Assembly (NCBI GenBank): GCA_964473525.1
Contig: CAYYPK010000029.1
Span: 16,246-80,245 of the forward strand
Reading direction: 5' to 3'
DNA from: GCA-2687025 sp964473525
GTDB lineage: Bacteria; Poribacteria; WGA-4E; GCA-2687025
Length of the DNA: 64,000 nucleotides
The position numbers and the translations under genes are program-made. Shown here in pieces: positions 8,331 to 17,041 of the stretch. Below the pieces are notes generated by a model, which ran no database searches, was not told the DNA's origin, and saw only the letters and a program-made list of their open reading frames with translations. How positions within the stretch are numbered: position 1 is the stretch's first letter; every line of letters begins with the position of its first letter.

Positions 8331-9237
8331 CCCGGCGTTCGTGATCCTCGACGGGGCCTTCCTGGCACATGCGTCGGTAGTTCTCGTAGCGTTCACGGCT
8401 GATGTCGCCGTCGTCCACGGCGCCGCGAATGGCGCAGCCCGGCTCGTCGAAGTGCCAGCAGTCGCTGTATTTGCACTGCCCGAGGTACGGCCGCATTTCC
8501 AGGAAGTAGTAGTCGATAGTGTCCGTCGGGATGCCCCACAGCCCGACCTCGCGGATGCCCGGCGTGTCGGCAATGCGCGCGTCGACATCGTCGAGGTGGT
8601 GGATGCGCACGAAGGTCGTCGTATGGCGGCCCTTCTGGGACGACTTGCTCACTTCGCCCACGCGGATCGCTAGCGACGGGTCCAATGCGTTCAGGATAGA
8701 CGACTTGCCGACGCCGGAGCTGCCCGCGAACACGCTGAACTGTCCAGCGAGCGCTTCACGCAGCACGTCGATGTTCTCGCCTTCGGTGGCGGACATCATG
8801 TGCCACGTGGCTCCAAGCGGCTTGTATACGCGCGTGAGGAGGTCCGCGAGTTCCGCCCGCTTCTTCTCCTTAAGCAGATCCACCTTGTTGATGCACAGGA
8901 TCGGCTTCACGCCGCCGAATTCGGCGATGAGCATGAGCCGGTCGATGAACCGCAGGTTCAGCCGAGGCGATTTCGCCGAAGCGACAATGACCACCTGATC
9001 GATGTTCGAGACGATGATCTGTTCTATGTCGGGCGTGCCGTCGTGCGGCTTGGGGAGCAGGCGGGAGAGCTTCGTGCGCCGTGGCAGGAGTTCCTCGACG
9101 ACGCCTTCCTCGCCCAGGACGGAGATTCGCACCTCGTCGCCGACCGCGACGGGGTCCGCATAGCGACGGACTTGCGATCCGTCGTCAGTTTCCTCGTACA
9201 GGGAGTCCTTCATCTTGCCGCGCAGCCTACACAACAC
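8314..9237 (-). CDS. rsgA: Ribosome small-subunit-dependent GTPase A
   Basis: A circularly permuted GTPase that checks late 30S ribosome assembly. Counting from GTG 9237, G4 NKVD is at 117-120, before G1 GSSGVGKS at 172-179 and G3 DTPG at 224-227. This permuted order is diagnostic of RsgA/YjeQ. The zinc finger ligands are C255, C260, H262 and C268 (CKYSDCWHFDEPGC). The N-terminal OB fold is only partly covered from this start: the same frame continues upstream to about 9300 with VTGTVYRAESGFYTV, which fits the first OB strands. No ATG, GTG or TTG is available there, so the true start is probably a rare codon or hidden by a base error. Confidence 0.93.
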   Translation of the reverse strand: MLCRLRGKMKDSLYEETDDGSQVRRYADPVAVGDEVRISVLGEEGVVEELLPRRTKLSRLLPKPHDGTPDIEQIIVSNIDQVVIVASAKSPRLNLRFIDRLMLIAEFGGVKPILCINKVDLLKEKKRAELADLLTRVYKPLGATWHMMSATEGENIDVLREALAGQFSVFAGSSGVGKSSILNALDPSLAIRVGEVSKSSQKGRHTTTFVRIHHLDDVDARIADTPGIREVGLWGIPTDTIDYYFLEMRPYLGQCKYSDCWHFDEPGCAIRGAVDDGDISRERYENYRRMCQEGPVEDHERRVKRLR

Positions 9238-9451
9238 CTCCCGGCCGGGGATGGCGACGGTGTAGAACCCGGACTCCGCTCGATAGACTGTTCCCGTGAC
9301 TAGCTCTTGTTCACCGATACACGGCCTCCATTCGTTTGGCCAGGGCAGCCCCTAGAGCCATCGGCGCCAGCGCGCGCCTCCCTCGACTCCCGTAGGTTTG
9401 GGAACACGGGTATACCGGAACGCCCGTGCAATCTCAAGCCCTCTACCTGTC

Positions 9452-9548
9452 TCATTCAGCGCGCGTCTGACTGGATTTGGCGATGCTCTGGCCCGTCCTC
9501 GCTGATACGTACGCTCGCGCGAGAGACCCCATCGTCCGAGGTCTAGGA
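9452..9548 (-). pseudogene. 3'-end remnant of a Gfo/Idh-type dehydrogenase gene
   Basis: On the minus strand this stretch reads MGSLARAYVSARTGQSIA followed by a TGA at 9452-9454. It aligns with MAILAGAYESARTGESVA at the C-terminus of the intact Gfo/Idh gene at 18853-19851. A one-base deletion sits just before the aligned methionine (GAGGT preceded by TCC instead of TCCC). DNA identity is about 80% by eye over some 58 bp. No 5' portion of the gene remains: RsgA upstream sequence and the glycosyltransferase stop (9554) bracket it. The rest of 9301-9553 holds nothing else I recognise. Confidence 0.6.
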
Positions 9549-9553
9549 CAGTA

Positions 9554-10783
9554 TCAGATGACCCCCTCAAGAGCGTCGAGCAGACGACCCACTTGCTTGA
9601 CCCAGGTCCAATCGCGCATGAACTCGGCTGCCTCGGAGGCGCGGCGTTTCGCGGCCTCTCTGTCGGCGTAGACCATCTCCAGTGCGTCGACGATCTCGCC
9701 CACGTCTGACTCGCCCCAACCGTCGATGGTGTCGCTTCCCTCTGCGGACGTCACGGGGGCTTGCGTGTCCAGCGATATGCAGCGCTCGGGGTCGATAAGA
9801 TCGAGATGACCGGTGTTTGCGGAGAGAATCACCGGCACGCCGCTGGCCATGCATTCCATCGCCACAAGGTTGGTGCCGCCTTCACATCGATTGGGAAAGA
9901 GCGCCACATCCGCCTGACGAATCGTCCGCCCTACGAGGTAATTGGGGAGGATGCCGAGGTCGACGTACGAGCCTGTCGGAACGCCGTTGTCGGTAAGCCA
10001 TTTGGCGAGGCGTAGCCCCCTCGCGCCCGCAGGTTCTGGAGGCCGGTCGATGTGTCCCTTCTCGAGCATCGCCTTCGCGAGTGGCTTCGTCGATAGGTTC
10101 TGCCACGACACGGCGAGCAACGCGTCCGGGCGCCGCGCGTGGAAGATGCGGAAGGCCGCGATCACGATATCCTGTGCCTTCCTGTACTCCAGCTTGCCAC
10201 CGGAGAAGATCACGAACCTGTCGCCAAACGTGTTGTCACGCGGTCCTGGACAGAACAGCTGGGGGTCGATGCCCTGACGTGCAAGTTTGACGTTGGGGAT
10301 CCCAAAGTTCCGTAGCAGGTCAGCGTTCCACGTCGACCCCGCGACGATGGCGGCGTAGTCCGCCGCCCGTTTGACGGCGCCGGCGCGCGCTGGAGGTGTC
10401 TCCATGAACACGACGCCGATGTCGGGCGATCCCGCGATCGACATCGGTTCATCCTCGCCGTCGGGCCCGAGCTGGTTGAGGCGCGTAAGGTGGTTGCCGA
10501 GGGGGTGCAGCACAGGGAAGGGACAGACGACCTTCCGGCCGGCGGCGTCCCCGATCAGCCTTGCGAATTCGCGATACTGCGCGGCTGCGGCTTCGACGAC
10601 GGCTCCGTGTGGGGCGTAGCCGGATCCAGAGCCGACAGGGGACGCGAGGGACACCGGCGAGAACCGTCCGTCGGCGGCCATCGCCATGGCCAGGTTCATC
10701 CCGTAGACACCCCAGCCGGTAACAGGGCTGAGGCGCCATCCAATACCCAGCGGGGGGTTAGCAGCCGTCGGCTGGACGCCCAT
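9554..10783 (-). CDS. Glycosyltransferase, GT4-like (GT-B fold)
   Basis: About 409 residues from ATG 10783, which has GGAG 5-6 nt upstream; an in-frame ATG at 10843 exists but is less well placed. The N-terminal GT-B domain begins GIGWRLSPVTGWGVYGMNLA, a donor/acceptor-domain start seen in group 1 transferases. The C-terminal domain has VIFSGGKLEYRKAQDIVI and FPNRCEGGTNLVAMECMASG, the E-x7-E signature that binds the nucleotide-sugar ribose/phosphate. It is a cytosolic or membrane-associated transferase building a surface glycan. It is downstream of and co-oriented with the small methyltransferase at 10859, 75 bp apart, suggesting a two-gene glycan-decorating unit. Confidence 0.8.
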   Translation of the reverse strand: MGVQPTAANPPLGIGWRLSPVTGWGVYGMNLAMAMAADGRFSPVSLASPVGSGSGYAPHGAVVEAAAAQYREFARLIGDAAGRKVVCPFPVLHPLGNHLTRLNQLGPDGEDEPMSIAGSPDIGVVFMETPPARAGAVKRAADYAAIVAGSTWNADLLRNFGIPNVKLARQGIDPQLFCPGPRDNTFGDRFVIFSGGKLEYRKAQDIVIAAFRIFHARRPDALLAVSWQNLSTKPLAKAMLEKGHIDRPPEPAGARGLRLAKWLTDNGVPTGSYVDLGILPNYLVGRTIRQADVALFPNRCEGGTNLVAMECMASGVPVILSANTGHLDLIDPERCISLDTQAPVTSAEGSDTIDGWGESDVGEIVDALEMVYADREAAKRRASEAAEFMRDWTWVKQVGRLLDALEGVI

Positions 10784-10858
10784 CGCGTCTCCATGTTCGG
10801 CAAAGCGGTAGACCACCGGTGCGCGGGCCAGAGAACTGCCCAACGTGCCGACATGATT

Positions 10859-11461
10859 TCAGGCGACTGGCTTTCTCACAACCCACGAGATGAACGGCCC
10901 CTCTTCACGCGTGGTTAGCACGGGCAACCCTAGCGCGCCGAAGAACTGATCGACGGCGGTCTTAACGCCGAACACGCCGAACTGCGGTAACACCCCATCG
11001 AGGTAGTCGTGCCCAGAGACGATGCCGCCAGGGCGCACCTTGGGGTACCACAGTTCGATATCCTCCCGGATGCCGGCGAGGTCGTGACGCGCGTCGAGGT
11101 ACGCGAAGTCGAGCTGACCATCGTCGATCCTTGTACTCGCTTCGTCGGACATCAGCCGCCAGATGGCGCTGCGGTCTCGATAGCGCGCCAGTCGCGCGAT
11201 CGTCCTCCGATAGAACAGGTCGTGGTGCTTCTGGGCGAGGTTGGCGACATCCGCGTACTGCGACGGATCCTGCCGTAGCCACGGGTCGACCGAATACAGC
11301 ATCCTTCCCTGCCAATGCTCGAGAATATGCGCCGAGAACCTGCCCTCCTGGACGCCGACCTCGACTCCCTCGCCAAGCAGTCCAAGGGCGTTTAGCAGCA
11401 TCGGCAGCCCCTCGCGAGTCGCGAGGTAGTCCGACATCTGAACGGGATCTGTCTGAGCCAT
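10859..11461 (-). CDS. Class I SAM-dependent methyltransferase (Methyltransf_24-like)
   Basis: A 200-residue protein. LLGEGVEVGVQEGRFSAHIL carries the glycine-rich motif I that binds S-adenosylmethionine. LYSVDPW supplies the acidic end of strand 2, and LDFAYLDARHDLAGIREDIE matches the post-motif region of Methyltransf_24 enzymes. WYPKVRPGGIVSGHDYLDG is the typical strand after motif III. These enzymes often methylate sugars or lipid-linked glycans, which fits the adjacent glycosyltransferase. The start at 11461 has AGGGATCCGCAG upstream. It is located between two remnants of Gfo/Idh 3' ends. Confidence 0.75.
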   Translation of the reverse strand: MAQTDPVQMSDYLATREGLPMLLNALGLLGEGVEVGVQEGRFSAHILEHWQGRMLYSVDPWLRQDPSQYADVANLAQKHHDLFYRRTIARLARYRDRSAIWRLMSDEASTRIDDGQLDFAYLDARHDLAGIREDIELWYPKVRPGGIVSGHDYLDGVLPQFGVFGVKTAVDQFFGALGLPVLTTREEGPFISWVVRKPVA

Positions 11462-11507
11462 CTGCGGATCCCTATCGCGGAGAACGCGTGTCGTTCGTGG
11501 AGTTGCG

Positions 11508-11606
11508 GGGCACTGCTACACCGCCCCGTCCTCGCCGACTCGTACGCCGCCACGAGAACCACCATCGGCCCGCGGCTACCTCGACCGTTGTAACACGGTG
11601 GGCGGC
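11508..11606 (-). pseudogene. 3'-end remnant of a Gfo/Idh-type dehydrogenase gene, copy B
   Basis: Minus-strand translation gives PCYNGRGSRGPMVVL followed by VAAYESARTG. This aligns without gaps to PRHNGRDNLGTMAIL then AGAYESARTG in the intact dehydrogenase at 18853-19851. DNA identity is about 75-80% over some 90 bp; 11524 corresponds to 18892. The aligned segment has no start and diverges abruptly after ARTG. With the copy at 9452 it brackets the glycosyltransferase/methyltransferase pair, and with the intact gene it brackets the five-gene cassette. The rest of 11607-11697 shows nothing recognisable. Confidence 0.65.
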
Positions 11607-11697
11607 ATCCGTCGATGGGATGTAGCAGTGCACACCGGCTCGACTCGACGGCCTTCGGCGCCCGCCCCTGCTCCTTGACCGATGTCTGGTGTTGGCT

Positions 11698-12675
11698 CTA
11701 GCCGTGGTCTTGGACGGCAACGGTCAAGGAGCGGAACATGTCCTCCTGCTCCGCCTCCATCCGCGTCTGAGCCAGGGCGACGTAGTCCGCGCTGATCTCG
11801 TACCCAACGCTGTTTCGTCCCCACCGACTCGCCGCGACGTTCGTCGTGCCGCTTCCCATGAACGGGTCAAGGACCGTATCGCCGACGAAGCTGAACATGC
11901 GGATGAGCCGCTCCGCCAGCTCGACGGGGTATGGAGCGGGGTGCGCCTTCGTGGATGCGCCGGGCATGTCCCATATCTGGCGGAACCAGGCCGCGTGGTT
12001 CTCCGCCGAGATGACGCTGAGCAGTCGGGCCGCGGGCTCCGGCGTGCGGTAAGCCTTCGGCTTGCGCTGCATCAGGATGTACTCGAGGTCGTTCTTGATG
12101 ACCGCGTTCGGCTCGAAAGGCTTGCCCAGGAAGCTCCCGCCGTTCTGGACCTCCAGCGTCGCGTTGGCGATCTTGTGCCAGAGGATGGGATTCAGGTTCT
12201 CGTAGCCCATCACCCGGCAGCGTTCCTGTATGGACGCGTGCAGAGGCACTACCTGGTGCCGACCGTGTTCGCGTCGCGACAGGCACACGTCACCCACGAC
12301 GATGATGAGCCGCCCGCCTTCGACCAGCACACGCTGGCAGTGGCGCCAGACGTGGTCCAGTTCGCCGAGGAACTCCTCGTAGTCTCCCATGGCCCCGAGT
12401 TGCCCGTCCGTGTCGCCGTAGTCCTTGAGGGTCCAATAGGGCGGCGAGGTGACTACAAGGTGCACGCTGCCGTCGGCGATGCCGTCCAGCTTGCGTGCGT
12501 CGCCCAGGACGAGGTCGTGCGTTGTTGGGACGGATCGGGCGCCCAGCTCGATTGCCTGGGCAGCGCGAGAGTCCTTCGCGAGCGATGGGATGAGTGTCTT
12601 CAGGCCCGTCAGGTCAACATCACCGACGTAGTTGCGCACAGCTTCCAGAAGCGCGGGCCTCGGTGTGTGCTTCAT
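11698..12675 (-). CDS. Beta-class DNA methyltransferase (SPPY type)
   Basis: 325 residues from ATG 12675, whose ATGA overlaps the stop of the upstream gene; an in-frame start at 12723 would only add a low-complexity extension. Motif IV VTSPPYWTLKDYG is at residues 75-87, and the SAM-binding motif I DPFMGSGT is near the C-terminus at 270-277. Motif IV before motif I defines the beta class, and SPPY favours N4-cytosine, though N6-adenine cannot be excluded. The central segment (about 125-230) is the likely target-recognition region. It is the last gene of a five-gene overlapping cassette. No matching restriction nuclease is recognisable among the neighbours. Confidence 0.85.
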   Translation of the reverse strand: MKHTPRPALLEAVRNYVGDVDLTGLKTLIPSLAKDSRAAQAIELGARSVPTTHDLVLGDARKLDGIADGSVHLVVTSPPYWTLKDYGDTDGQLGAMGDYEEFLGELDHVWRHCQRVLVEGGRLIIVVGDVCLSRREHGRHQVVPLHASIQERCRVMGYENLNPILWHKIANATLEVQNGGSFLGKPFEPNAVIKNDLEYILMQRKPKAYRTPEPAARLLSVISAENHAAWFRQIWDMPGASTKAHPAPYPVELAERLIRMFSFVGDTVLDPFMGSGTTNVAASRWGRNSVGYEISADYVALAQTRMEAEQEDMFRSLTVAVQDHG

Positions 12676-13526
12676 TCGTCCACCAGGTTCTGGGGTATAC
12701 CTGGCAGATGGCAGTGCGGCCACATCATCTGGCCCGTGGTGTCACGACAGCCCTGCGATGATGTCCAATGCGCCGCCGTTGCCATTGCATATGGCTTCCA
12801 GAATCTTAGTTGCGACTCGAGCACCAAACGACAGTAGGTCGGATCGTCCCGGAGCACCTTCGCTATGCACGGTGCGTAGTTAGTGACCACGAAGTCGACG
12901 GCAAGCACGGCATCAAGCGGCGGATGTGCGATCCTGGGCGAATCGAGAACGAGTATATGGCCTGGCTGCATCAATGCCAACTGCCATAATCTGTGTCCAC
13001 CGAATTGCATGTGATATCGGGGGTGGATATATGCGCTGCTCGCTCCAGGCACACTAGCGGAGGGCGCGGCCGCGCCCAGTGGAGGGTCACTGTCCAGATG
13101 CCACGCGCTACGGTACGTAGTGCCGTCCCGGTCCTTGCCATCGACATCCAACTGCACAAGGAGACTCAGGAGAGGATCGTTGCCAGCGGCGGCGTCATCG
13201 CACATGCCTCTCAGCTGCACGCCGAGGATCACGCGCTCAGCCACCACGGTCGCGAGGTGCTGGTGTGTCGGTGCCGGCGGACCGGCCTGACCCCCAAGGC
13301 GTGCCGCGTATCGCTTCGGATCCAGGTATAGGGTCAGCCCGTGCGCATCGTATCCCCAGGTACCCCGGCCGCCCGGTTCAGAGTGCTCGCATCCGGCTGC
13401 GGCGCCAGAGACTGGGGACACGTCGTCGGTTAAGGCGTATTCCCTCAGGATACCCTGTAGCTGGCGAAGCTCGCTGGCCCGCGCGCGGCGGAATCGCTTG
13501 GACCTGGCTTGGCTCACCTGCCTCAT
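12672..13526 (-). CDS. Unknown protein with HxD and HPRYHMQFGG motifs
   Basis: A 284-residue protein I do not recognise. It overlaps both neighbours by 4 nt (ATGA at each end), so it is translationally embedded in the cassette. The N-terminus is basic (QARSKRFRRAR). Conserved-looking features are WHLDSDP (His143, Asp145), YIHPRYHMQFGG (His168, His172) and VLDSPRIAHPPLDAVLAVDF (Asp195, His201, Asp205, Asp211). Clustered His and Asp could form a metal site, making a nuclease or hydrolase role imaginable. An E2-like or other binding fold is equally possible. There is no signal peptide or transmembrane helix. The function is unassigned; a role in the same process as the flanking methyltransferase and receiver protein is inferred from coupling. 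Confidence 0.8.
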   Translation of the reverse strand: MRQVSQARSKRFRRARASELRQLQGILREYALTDDVSPVSGAAAGCEHSEPGGRGTWGYDAHGLTLYLDPKRYAARLGGQAGPPAPTHQHLATVVAERVILGVQLRGMCDDAAAGNDPLLSLLVQLDVDGKDRDGTTYRSAWHLDSDPPLGAAAPSASVPGASSAYIHPRYHMQFGGHRLWQLALMQPGHILVLDSPRIAHPPLDAVLAVDFVVTNYAPCIAKVLRDDPTYCRLVLESQLRFWKPYAMATAAHWTSSQGCRDTTGQMMWPHCHLPGIPQNLVDE

Positions 13527-14728
13527 TCGGCCCCGTCCAGACGGTGCTGCTCCGCAGGATCGATCCGAACGCGCACTAGTTCCGTCAGTCCATCAACGTA
13601 CCCCCTCTGGATCTCCTGATTCAGCAACGCGTGTTCCGTAGCGTAGCTCGTATCGTGCCACGCCTGCCGGGACGTCGCCAGGGCATAGCCGTCAACGGGA
13701 TCCAGTGGTCGCTCGGACGCTAAGCATACCGCCCAGTAGCACTCACTGGTGGCACCCGTCACACCGGCCGCCTGCTCCAACTCCACATCGGGGAACAGCG
13801 CGCGGAGGAGCTTCAGGCGCTCGCTTGCTGGCGTGATCCGAAGCGGCCGTTCCCCGCCGAGACTGGCCCACCACGTGCTGACGAGGTAGCCCCACCAGCG
13901 TGGCCAACCGTCCGCAAACGGCCCACAGTATCGGGCCGCAGTCAACTCTCCAATGAGGTGGTCCAGTCCGGCGCAAGTAGAGGCAACGCCCAGGCGGGCC
14001 GCCAAGACGCGGCGGTCGATAAGAGGGCCTACTGCTTCGAGCAGCTCTCTCAAAACAAAGCGTGCGTATTCGGCGGTGCGGATTGGGGGAAGCACCTCGC
14101 CGTCCTGCGGCCTGCCTGGTTCCGGGTCGAAGTGCCCGAGCAGGCGCGGGTCGACGAAGCTGGGCCGTTCGTCAAACCCGAGCACGCGATGAAGCGGCGG
14201 GCGCTCATCCGCAGCCAAGACGCCGCTGATCGCTCTATAACCTGACGCCAACGCTTGCAGCTTGCGCGCGATCGTGCCCGCATGCCCGCCCTCAATGTCC
14301 TCCTTCGCGCACGCAAGGTCAAACAGCGCGTGCGACGCCACGTCGCGCTCGTAAAGCTGCCTCAGGTTAGTAGCGGTGGACCACAGGACGATTGGCATAC
14401 TGTCCGGCACTTGCTTCCCGCCGCGGGCGGTGTGTATAAGCTGGGCATGCGCCCGCCCATCGGTAGGCGATGGGGTTGCGCCGTCAGCACGGGCGTCCCA
14501 GTTCGTAAGGGCTAAATCCAGAATCACGCCGTCGATGCCGCCGCGTGCCCTGTCGTCGCCAAGCCATTTGACCATCTCGTCATACGTGCGCACGCGCGGT
14601 AGCGGCGTGACTCTCACCCCCAGGCGACTCGCCTCAATAGCACGGATGTACCGCCGCGCATCACGTTCAGGCCGACCATTGGCGGATTCGAGTTCATCGT
14701 CAAGATATGCGTAAATCACCGGCTGCAC
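13523..14728 (-). CDS. Receiver-domain (response-regulator-like) protein with novel C-terminal domain
   Basis: 401 residues from GTG 14728; the stop of the upstream kinase (TAG) shares one base with this start. The N-terminal 160 residues fit a CheY-like receiver: acidic YLDDELES (Asp10, Asp11), phospho-acceptor in GVILDLAL (Asp71), Ser117/Thr118 in PIVLWSTAT and Lys142 in LACAKED. An insertion separates the strands. The remaining 240 residues are mostly helical (VLRELLEAVGPLIDRRVLAA, then GPFADGWPRWWGYLVSTWW) and match no output domain I know. The obvious partner is the histidine-kinase-like ATPase encoded immediately upstream. The output may be a protein interaction or an effector activity, not classical DNA binding. 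Confidence 0.7.
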   Translation of the reverse strand: MQPVIYAYLDDELESANGRPERDARRYIRAIEASRLGVRVTPLPRVRTYDEMVKWLGDDRARGGIDGVILDLALTNWDARADGATPSPTDGRAHAQLIHTARGGKQVPDSMPIVLWSTATNLRQLYERDVASHALFDLACAKEDIEGGHAGTIARKLQALASGYRAISGVLAADERPPLHRVLGFDERPSFVDPRLLGHFDPEPGRPQDGEVLPPIRTAEYARFVLRELLEAVGPLIDRRVLAARLGVASTCAGLDHLIGELTAARYCGPFADGWPRWWGYLVSTWWASLGGERPLRITPASERLKLLRALFPDVELEQAAGVTGATSECYWAVCLASERPLDPVDGYALATSRQAWHDTSYATEHALLNQEIQRGYVDGLTELVRVRIDPAEQHRLDGAE

Positions 14729-17037
14729 TAGACCGTGTCCTCCGGTACAATCACGCGGAAGCAGGTCGCGTATTCGTCAGTCGGCGGGTCGACCAGCGTG
14801 ACATCGCCTCCCCGAGCCCGCAGGATATCTCGCACCAACTTCAGCCCAAGGCCAGACCCCAACAGGTCATCTGCCTGCGGGAGAAACGCGCCGATCGGCG
14901 CGGATGTGGTGAATAACGCGTCGAAGATGCGGCTACGGTTCTTCTCCGGGATTCCGTCGCCGTTGTCTGCGAAGTCGACGAACACATTCCCGTCAGCCTT
15001 GCCCGCGCGAAGCAGAATAGCCCCCGCACTCCCTCGCTCGGCCGCGCGCCGGTGTATTGCCTTGATGCTGTTCGTGAGTAAGTTATGCAGGATGGAGGTC
15101 CATTCCACGTAGTGCATGGGGCAGGTCTGCAGACTGCGGGCGCCAAACTCGGGGCCATGTACCTCGATCCCTCGCCGCTGCAATGACTGCCGACTCTCCG
15201 TCACGAAGTCGTTGACGACCATACGGAGATTCAGCGGTCGCAGTTCGCGTGAGCTTTGCTCGGAAACGGAGAACTCGAAGTATCTGAGATACTGACGGGC
15301 TGATTCGACTTGCTGGCGTAACCCGCCCAATAGCTCCAGGATCGAGTCCCCCACGTCCTCGTGGTCCTGTAGCTCGGTGATCCTCCAGTCGAGGCCGCCA
15401 AGCACTGGCCGCACTTCGTGGACGAATTCGCCTATGGCCAGACCAAGCGCGGCGAACACGCGGAGAAGTTCATTCTCCTCGAGTATTCGGTCGCTAGCCT
15501 TGCGCTGCATGTCGACGACTTCGGTCAACTCGTCCCGTGTCTCACGGACAGCGAGAGCGAACTCGGTGTGGCCTGCCTTGTCTAGCGTATCGGCCTGCGT
15601 ATTCAGGTGTCGCGCAAGCCGCCCGAGCGCTACGTTCGCCTGCGCCATTGCCACTCCCGGGTCTTGCGACTGCTCCTCCTCGAGTTTCCGGCGGACCGAG
15701 GTGATTCGCCGGACAGCCTGGTCGAGGACCGTAAGCGCAAACCACTGGAGGCTGTGCGAAGCGTCCGTTTCGGTCAGACCCTCGCGGCTGGAGGTCTCCT
15801 CGAACCACCTGCGGCTCGGGTCATCGATCTCTACCCGCCCAACAAAGTTGATAGTGCCGAATGCCTCCAGAATGCTTCGACTTCTAGATGTCGCGTCGAT
15901 GTCAAGCCAATCATCGCCTCTCTCGCCGTACGGGAGCACCCGAAAGCCGGTATGGTAGAGGCGCATCCCCCCGTTGGTGTCGCAATAGTCTTTCACCGCG
16001 GCCACGTGTGGTCGGGACACCGCCTTCCCGCCATGTACAAAGTAGTAGCAGTGAAGGCGCGCGGCGCTCTTCGCCAGTTCCGACAGATCTCTGCCCTCGA
16101 CCAGTTCGTCGGGGAGCGGCTCGTCCATGACCGTGACGGGCGCGTGTGATTTGTGACCCACCACCGACCACTGTACGTGACCATCTTCCGTTACGCGGCC
16201 GCTGATCTCGGCCAGGGCGTGTGGTAGCACCTGCGTCTTCTGATCCTCAATCAACACGTCTGCCCCAGCTCCGCGCAGCACATGGACATCGAATGCGGCA
16301 TGTTCATCAGGCACGCTGTAGGGTACCGCTAGCTTTGTCGGGGGCAGGGGCGAGCGAAGGAGCCCTACGACATGGCGATATGTGCGCTTGCACTCTTCGT
16401 CTGACCATGCATCCCGAAGATCGTCAATGAACAGCGTTGTACCAGGGCCCCGCTCCTCGTCCACAGTCGTGATTCTGTTCGCAACCGAGGCTAGGTCGCG
16501 GCCCGATCGGTATTGGCTCCAATCGACCTCCAGCCGAACGGTGGGATGGCTGGCCGCCCGGGTGACTACTGTGAGCTTGCCACCCAGCCTCTGCGCGGCG
16601 AATCTGCCGATGCCCTTGCGTCCCGCACGCTGGCGACCGAACTTGGGCGACACGGACTCGCGCGTCTTGTGATCCGTGGATAGGCGCATGAAGCGGAGGA
16701 TCAACTCCTCGCGCGTCATTCCCTGGCCGTCGTCGATTACCTCGAGGGTCCCTCCCGGCCCGTCGACATCCTCGAAGATCACATCGACGCTGGTGGCGTC
16801 GGCATCGTAGGCGTTCTTTATCAACTCAGCGACGGCAGTGACGTGCTTGGCGACGAGTTCCCGCCCGAGGCGATCAATAATCCCAGCGTCCGTCGTGAAT
16901 CGGGCGGCCTCCGGGTCGGTCGCCGCCAATTCGTTGGCGAGGTCCAACACACGCCCACGATCAACCTGGTCTTCCGCCAAGGCTTCGGTAAGTTGGGCGG
17001 TCAGCTCATTCCCGAGCGCGTCTTTCGTCGCCGCCAT
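14728..17037 (-). CDS. Double-GHKL protein: MORC/MutL-like ATPase fused to a histidine kinase
   Basis: 769 residues from ATG 17037, 4 nt after the upstream methyltransferase stop. The N-terminal GHKL ATPase has AELIKNAYDADA (70-81), DDGQGM (102-107) and GRKGIGRFA (139-147), the spacing seen in MutL/MORC/Hsp90-like ATPases, followed by an S5-like transducer region. A long helical segment leads to an H-box, IGEFVHEVRP, with His540 the candidate phospho-histidine. A second GHKL domain follows: HNLLTNSIKA (651-660), FADNGDGIP (about 689-697) and GSGLGL (727-732). No membrane helix is present, so the kinase is cytosolic and would sense an intracellular cue. Two ATPase domains in one chain plus a coupled receiver protein imply ATP-gated signalling. 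Confidence 0.85.
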   Translation of the reverse strand: MAATKDALGNELTAQLTEALAEDQVDRGRVLDLANELAATDPEAARFTTDAGIIDRLGRELVAKHVTAVAELIKNAYDADATSVDVIFEDVDGPGGTLEVIDDGQGMTREELILRFMRLSTDHKTRESVSPKFGRQRAGRKGIGRFAAQRLGGKLTVVTRAASHPTVRLEVDWSQYRSGRDLASVANRITTVDEERGPGTTLFIDDLRDAWSDEECKRTYRHVVGLLRSPLPPTKLAVPYSVPDEHAAFDVHVLRGAGADVLIEDQKTQVLPHALAEISGRVTEDGHVQWSVVGHKSHAPVTVMDEPLPDELVEGRDLSELAKSAARLHCYYFVHGGKAVSRPHVAAVKDYCDTNGGMRLYHTGFRVLPYGERGDDWLDIDATSRSRSILEAFGTINFVGRVEIDDPSRRWFEETSSREGLTETDASHSLQWFALTVLDQAVRRITSVRRKLEEEQSQDPGVAMAQANVALGRLARHLNTQADTLDKAGHTEFALAVRETRDELTEVVDMQRKASDRILEENELLRVFAALGLAIGEFVHEVRPVLGGLDWRITELQDHEDVGDSILELLGGLRQQVESARQYLRYFEFSVSEQSSRELRPLNLRMVVNDFVTESRQSLQRRGIEVHGPEFGARSLQTCPMHYVEWTSILHNLLTNSIKAIHRRAAERGSAGAILLRAGKADGNVFVDFADNGDGIPEKNRSRIFDALFTTSAPIGAFLPQADDLLGSGLGLKLVRDILRARGGDVTLVDPPTDEYATCFRVIVPEDTV

Positions 17038-17041
17038 CGTC

